Shown one piece after another: positions 60,397 to 64,000 of a stretch of 64,000 nt of DNA (positions are counted from its first letter, which is position 1; each line of letters starts with the position of its first letter). Under the pieces are notes generated by a model. It saw only the letters and a program-made list of their open reading frames with translations, did no database searches and was not told the origin of the DNA. The DNA comes from Cafeteria roenbergensis (lineage: Eukaryota > Sar > Bigyra > Bicosoecida > Cafeteriaceae), in the NCBI GenBank assembly GCA_008330645.1, contig VLTN01000009.1, forward strand, positions 1-64,000, given 5' to 3'. Position numbers and translations under genes: made by a program.

Positions 60397-63300
60397 TCAC
60401 GGCTCCCGCAGCAGCACGGCCACCCCGCGGGCCGTCCAGTGCTCGGCGCGATGCTCCCGCGAAGGAAGGGCGATGGCGCACACGAGCGTCTTGTCGCCGC
60501 GAGACGGAGAGGCGTACACGGGGCAGTCGAAGGGCGCGGTGGACCCTGCGCGCATCGCCACGCGCTTGGCCTCGGCCTCTGGAACCGCAGAGAGCGACAC
60601 CACCGGCAAGGGCTCGTGCAACGTTTGCGGCCGCGACGGGCGCTCCTCGAGGCTCCCCGACTCGGTGCTCCAGGATGCCCCGTGCAGCACAAGCCCGCGG
60701 ATGAGCACCCCCTCCCCCGCAGGGGGCGCCGAGGTCACGTCGGCCGGGTTGGTGACTCCGGTGACCACGGCGCGCAGCCGAAGGTCGTCGAGCGACCGGG
60801 CTCGCGCCCCCATGCCGGGAGAGAACCTGAAGGCGTCTTGCAGCACAGCGGTGGCAAACGCCTGCGGGGCAAGGAGCCCCCCCAGCCAGACTGTGGCGGG
60901 TGGCTCCCCGGCCGCCAGCCACGCGCGCGCTTGCTGCGACCGCGCCGCCAGCCCCTGCACCCAAGAGGCGACGCTCGCCCCGCCCGCCCAGTCGCCCGCC
61001 CCGCCCACCGCAATGGCGTCCACGGCAGCAAGCAGCGCGGCTGGCGTCCGTCCCGTCTCGACGTCGGCAGCGGCCGCTTCCAGGGCCGGCGTGGGCGCCG
61101 CCACCGCGCCGTCCAGCAGGGCCAGCGTCTGCCTCAGCATCACCCGCGCGGCCCCTTCCACCACCGCCACGCGCCGCGCCTCTGACACGGCGAACGCCGC
61201 CAGCGGCCGGCCGTCGCGCCCCACTCGCCGAATCGCGGCCGCGACGTCGTCGGGCGACAGCGGGCCGGGCAGCTGCGCCACCAGGTCCGCCACCCGCGCC
61301 CGCCCGATCAGGGCGGCCGCCGCTTGCGACCGTGACCGGGCGGCGGCCGCGCCGGTTTCTGCAGCGCGCCCGTCCTCGGCACCGTCGCTCGCGGGCGCGC
61401 CCCGGGGCGGGCAGAGCGTCTCCAGCGCCTCGAAGAGCGCCGCAGACCCCGCAAGCGACGTCGCCAGCCCGGCGCTCGGGTGCAGCCCCACCGCGCGCGG
61501 GTCGTCCGTCTCGGGCATCGCTGCTGCTCGGGCGCGGTACTGGTCGATCATGTCCGAGTCGACGGCCGCGTACGGCTCTGCCGACCTATCCTCGCCCCGG
61601 GCGTGCGCCGGGGCCTTGGGAACGAAGCTGAAACCGGAGTTCAGCGCCGCGGGGTTGACCCATGACGAGGTCAGTGCGCGCATCAGCAGCCGGTCTGCGG
61701 AGTCGCTGACCCTGCCTCCCATCAGGACGTCGGCAACGAGGTGCTGCAGAGCCGCGAAGGAGAGCCCGCCAGGGCCCGCCGCAAACATGGTGCGCTCCGC
61801 AAAGGCCAGGCTGGAGGTTAGGTCAGCCTCGTCGAAGGCGTAGCTCTGCGCCCAGCCGAGCGGTCCGTAGGCGCGGCGCGCAGTCACGGCCGCGTGGAGG
61901 AAGGCCAGCGCCCAGCAGAGCCGCCGCCACTCCGCCCCGTCCACTCTGTCCAGCACATCCTGGCGGAGCGGCCCTGACGCGACCGTGCGCTGCAGCGCGG
62001 CGCGAAGCGAGGAAGGCGCCTCGAGCGACGCGGTCACGCTCACTGCGGCCAGCGGAACCGTTGCGGCAGTGTCGGTCGCGGCCGCCGTCACGATGAGGCG
62101 GAACGACGAGCGCGACGCCCCGCTCTGCCTAACGTCGGCGGATCCATCCCCCGGCCCGCCGTGCGCTGCCGACGAGCCGGACGCAGCCCCAGCTGACGCT
62201 GCCGCCGATGCTGCCGCGACGGCAGCGGCCGAGCTTGAAGCAGCAGCTGCAACAGCCGCCGCTGCGGCCGCGGCAGCCGCGGCCTCAGCGTCGACGCCCC
62301 CGTTGCCAGCCCGGCCCCGCCCGCCAGCGCCTCTCCCCGCGTCAACCTCAGCCATTGCGGCGATCTGCGCCCCGAGCACCGCCACCAGCACGCCCTGCCC
62401 GTCCCCGCCCTTGGAGGCGGCTTCCGCCGCCGCCGCAGCGGCCGCTGCGATGGCCCGCGCAGCCGCAGCGCTGAGGTGAGCATTGGCGACCAGGACCCAC
62501 CCGCCGCGCACAGCACCCCTGCGCACCACCTCCAGCACCGCCGCGTCGCCGCCGCCCCCCAGCGAGGTGCTCTCCAGCTTCGTCCGCGCCCGCCTCGCCG
62601 CGGCCTCCACCTCCACCGTGGCGTCCGCACCCCGCTCCAGCATAAGCAGCACCGGCGTCCACGGGCCGGCCTCGGCAACCAGGTCCCACACCTGGGCGGC
62701 GTTGCCAGCGGCCGCCTCCAGCCCCGGGCCCAGGCCGGGCAGCGACAGACGCGCCGCCATCGAGGCCGCGTCGCCGCCCGTCCCGGCGCCCCGCGCCGGG
62801 GGCAGCCACCTGAGCCCGCGCAGGAACAACTTCGCCGCCTCGCTGGAGCGGTCCGGGCGCAGAGCCATCACCACCAGCATTCGCTCCAGCGACCACAGCA
62901 GCCGCCCGCGAGAGTCGAGTCCCGCCAGGCTCGCCCCGGAGCTGCCGTCCGACGCATCCGCCACCGCGTGCGAGCCAGGCCAGGCAGGCGGAGCCACCTG
63001 CTCCGGCACCGCGCCCCCCATCCAGCTCCGCCAGCGGCCCTCGTTGGAGGTGATGTGCAGGCAGACTGAGGACAGAGAGCTGCCACCGCCCGCAGACAGC
63101 GCCTCGGCGCGCCGCCACGCCGACGGCGGGAACCACAGCGGACGACGAGTGCCGGTCTCGCCCAAGCCGCCTCCCCCGCCCCCGGCGCCCCTCTTGCCGC
63201 CCTCGCCAGCGGCAGCCCCCCCGCCGCCGCCCGCGGCGTCGCCCTCGCCGGCCGACGACCCCAGCGTCAGCAGCAGCCGCCTCGTCCCCTCAGGCAGCAG

Positions 63301-64000
63301 GCCCTGCCGCTCCAGCATGCGCATCGCCGCGTCCACGCGGAACGCAATGCCGAAACGGGGCCGCATTGCCCGGCATGCCCGCGAAACCGCGAGCGACGTC
63401 ACCGCGTGCGCGATGGACTGGACGCGCCGGGCGGCAGACCCCACGGCCGCCGGCGCGGCGGTGAGGCCGGCGCCGCCGCCGACGAGCCCCACTGCCCCGG
63501 GGGGAATCTGCCTGTCCGTGTCGGCCGCGTCCGCCCCGCCTTCCCCGTCCGCGCCGTCTCCCGCCGTGGTCCTCCGCCCGGCCGCCCCGGCCGCCACGCT
63601 CACCTCCATCGCGGTCTCGTACAGCTCCATGAACCGGTCCAGCGGCGTGCCCAGCGCCGGGTGGAGCTTGGCCGCCTGCCGCCAGCTGAAGAACAGCAGC
63701 GCCGCCCGCGCCGCCGCCGGCCTGTACGTCTCCCGCCGGTCGGCCAGCCGCAGGCGCGACCCCTCCGCCTCCGCGAGCTGCGCTGCCACCGTGTCCGCCG
63801 TCCGCTTCGTGTTCCGCAGCGCCGCGACCAGCACCTCGTCCTCCAGCAGGCTGCCGGAGGAGGCCGCGAGCCGGCTCAGCAGCAGCTGCTGCAGGGAGGC
63901 CAGCTCCGCCCTGGCGCTCGCCGCGTCCCGCTCCAGCGAGCGGAGTTTCGCCTCCGCAGCCGCCTGCTCTCGGGCCATAGTTCTGCCGAGAAGCTGCTCC
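60397..64000 (-). CDS. Dynein heavy chain, C-terminal 1200 residues (5' end beyond the right edge)
   Basis: Motor subunit of a dynein, ATP-driven and minus-end-directed on microtubules. The frame is open to the right edge, where EQLLGRTMAREQ matches the strut after the stalk. Order of blocks: stalk exit coiled coil with GSLLEDEVLVAALRNTKRTA and ETYRPAAARAALLFF; AAA5-AAA6 linker; AAA6 with PWTPVLLMLERGADAT, LESTSLGGG and GGWVLVANAHLS; then WRRLCWALAFLHAAVTARR plus YGPLGWAQSYAFDEADL and MGGRVSDSADRLLM; and the C-terminal barrel with ATVWLGGLLAPQAFATAVLQ, GVLIRGLVLHGASW, CPVYASPSRGDKT and HWTARGVAVLL. No intron is needed in 3.6 kb. The mechanical core is present, but Gly/Ala-rich inserts interrupt AAA5/6 loops (about 63150-63260 and 62200-62330). 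The class (outer arm, inner arm or IFT) cannot be set. It implies a flagellate. Confidence 0.93.
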   Translation of the reverse strand, partial: EQLLGRTMAREQAAAEAKLRSLERDAASARAELASLQQLLLSRLAASSGSLLEDEVLVAALRNTKRTADTVAAQLAEAEGSRLRLADRRETYRPAAARAALLFFSWRQAAKLHPALGTPLDRFMELYETAMEVSVAAGAAGRRTTAGDGADGEGGADAADTDRQIPPGAVGLVGGGAGLTAAPAAVGSAARRVQSIAHAVTSLAVSRACRAMRPRFGIAFRVDAAMRMLERQGLLPEGTRRLLLTLGSSAGEGDAAGGGGGAAAGEGGKRGAGGGGGGLGETGTRRPLWFPPSAWRRAEALSAGGGSSLSSVCLHITSNEGRWRSWMGGAVPEQVAPPAWPGSHAVADASDGSSGASLAGLDSRGRLLWSLERMLVVMALRPDRSSEAAKLFLRGLRWLPPARGAGTGGDAASMAARLSLPGLGPGLEAAAGNAAQVWDLVAEAGPWTPVLLMLERGADATVEVEAAARRARTKLESTSLGGGGDAAVLEVVRRGAVRGGWVLVANAHLSAAAARAIAAAAAAAAEAASKGGDGQGVLVAVLGAQIAAMAEVDAGRGAGGRGRAGNGGVDAEAAAAAAAAAAVAAAASSSAAAVAAASAAASAGAASGSSAAHGGPGDGSADVRQSGASRSSFRLIVTAAATDTAATVPLAAVSVTASLEAPSSLRAALQRTVASGPLRQDVLDRVDGAEWRRLCWALAFLHAAVTARRAYGPLGWAQSYAFDEADLTSSLAFAERTMFAAGPGGLSFAALQHLVADVLMGGRVSDSADRLLMRALTSSWVNPAALNSGFSFVPKAPAHARGEDRSAEPYAAVDSDMIDQYRARAAAMPETDDPRAVGLHPSAGLATSLAGSAALFEALETLCPPRGAPASDGAEDGRAAETGAAAARSRSQAAAALIGRARVADLVAQLPGPLSPDDVAAAIRRVGRDGRPLAAFAVSEARRVAVVEGAARVMLRQTLALLDGAVAAPTPALEAAAADVETGRTPAALLAAVDAIAVGGAGDWAGGASVASWVQGLAARSQQARAWLAAGEPPATVWLGGLLAPQAFATAVLQDAFRFSPGMGARARSLDDLRLRAVVTGVTNPADVTSAPPAGEGVLIRGLVLHGASWSTESGSLEERPSRPQTLHEPLPVVSLSAVPEAEAKRVAMRAGSTAPFDCPVYASPSRGDKTLVCAIALPSREHRAEHWTARGVAVLLREP

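Noticed and set aside
1-64000. tRNA, rRNA or snRNA genes; LTR or Polinton-type elements
   Set aside because: No cloverleaf, rRNA core, paired long terminal repeats, integrase or capsid-like frames were recognised on either strand. Small RNAs could still be missed by eye.

Overview
This is nuclear DNA of a GC-rich, flagellated, free-living-type protist, either an alga or a heterotrophic flagellate. Three things point there: spliceosomal introns that nearly all begin GTGAG and end in CAG, very large low-complexity-rich open frames, and a dynein heavy chain. The species cannot be fixed from the sequence. Pelagophytes, haptophytes, bicosoecids and similar GC-rich lineages would all fit. Coding regions are so GC-rich that long antisense frames shadow every gene.

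Layout, left to right. Positions 1-1446 carry the 3' end of a non-LTR retrotransposon (+) with a restriction-like endonuclease domain. It lies tail to tail with a secreted RCC1-repeat protein (-, to 4162) whose repeats are an almost uniform 174-bp array. After about 1.4 kb without a supported gene comes an MGH1/GH63-like glycoside hydrolase (-, 5621-9942, one intron resolved). Next is a multi-pass membrane protein that appears fused to three liprin-like SAM domains (-, 10658-15382), then an alpha/beta-hydrolase (lipase-like, -, 15561-18005). The hydrolase is head to head with a 3056-residue armadillo-type protein (+, 18260-27893, three exons resolved here).

Two giant genes on the minus strand follow. 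One is a 3657-residue ankyrin protein (28383-39356). The other is a 3519-residue protein with IQ, Sfi1-like and ankyrin repeats (39895-50454). The second is head to head with DRG1, a translation-associated GTPase on the plus strand, for which all four exons could be resolved (369 aa). The right end holds three more minus-strand genes: a WD40 protein (53158-56022), a secretory or membrane-anchored LRR protein (56909-60019) and the C-terminal part of a dynein heavy chain (60397 to the right edge).

The genes do not form an operon-like system. A loose common thread is the microtubule and flagellar apparatus: the dynein, the IQ/Sfi1-like protein, and possibly the armadillo and WD40 scaffolds. The most interesting items are the membrane plus triple-SAM architecture, a 10-base word (GCGGTTTCGC) found 12 times in all three codon phases, the homogenised RCC1 array beside a retroelement, and a duplicated promoter-like element upstream of the glycoside hydrolase.
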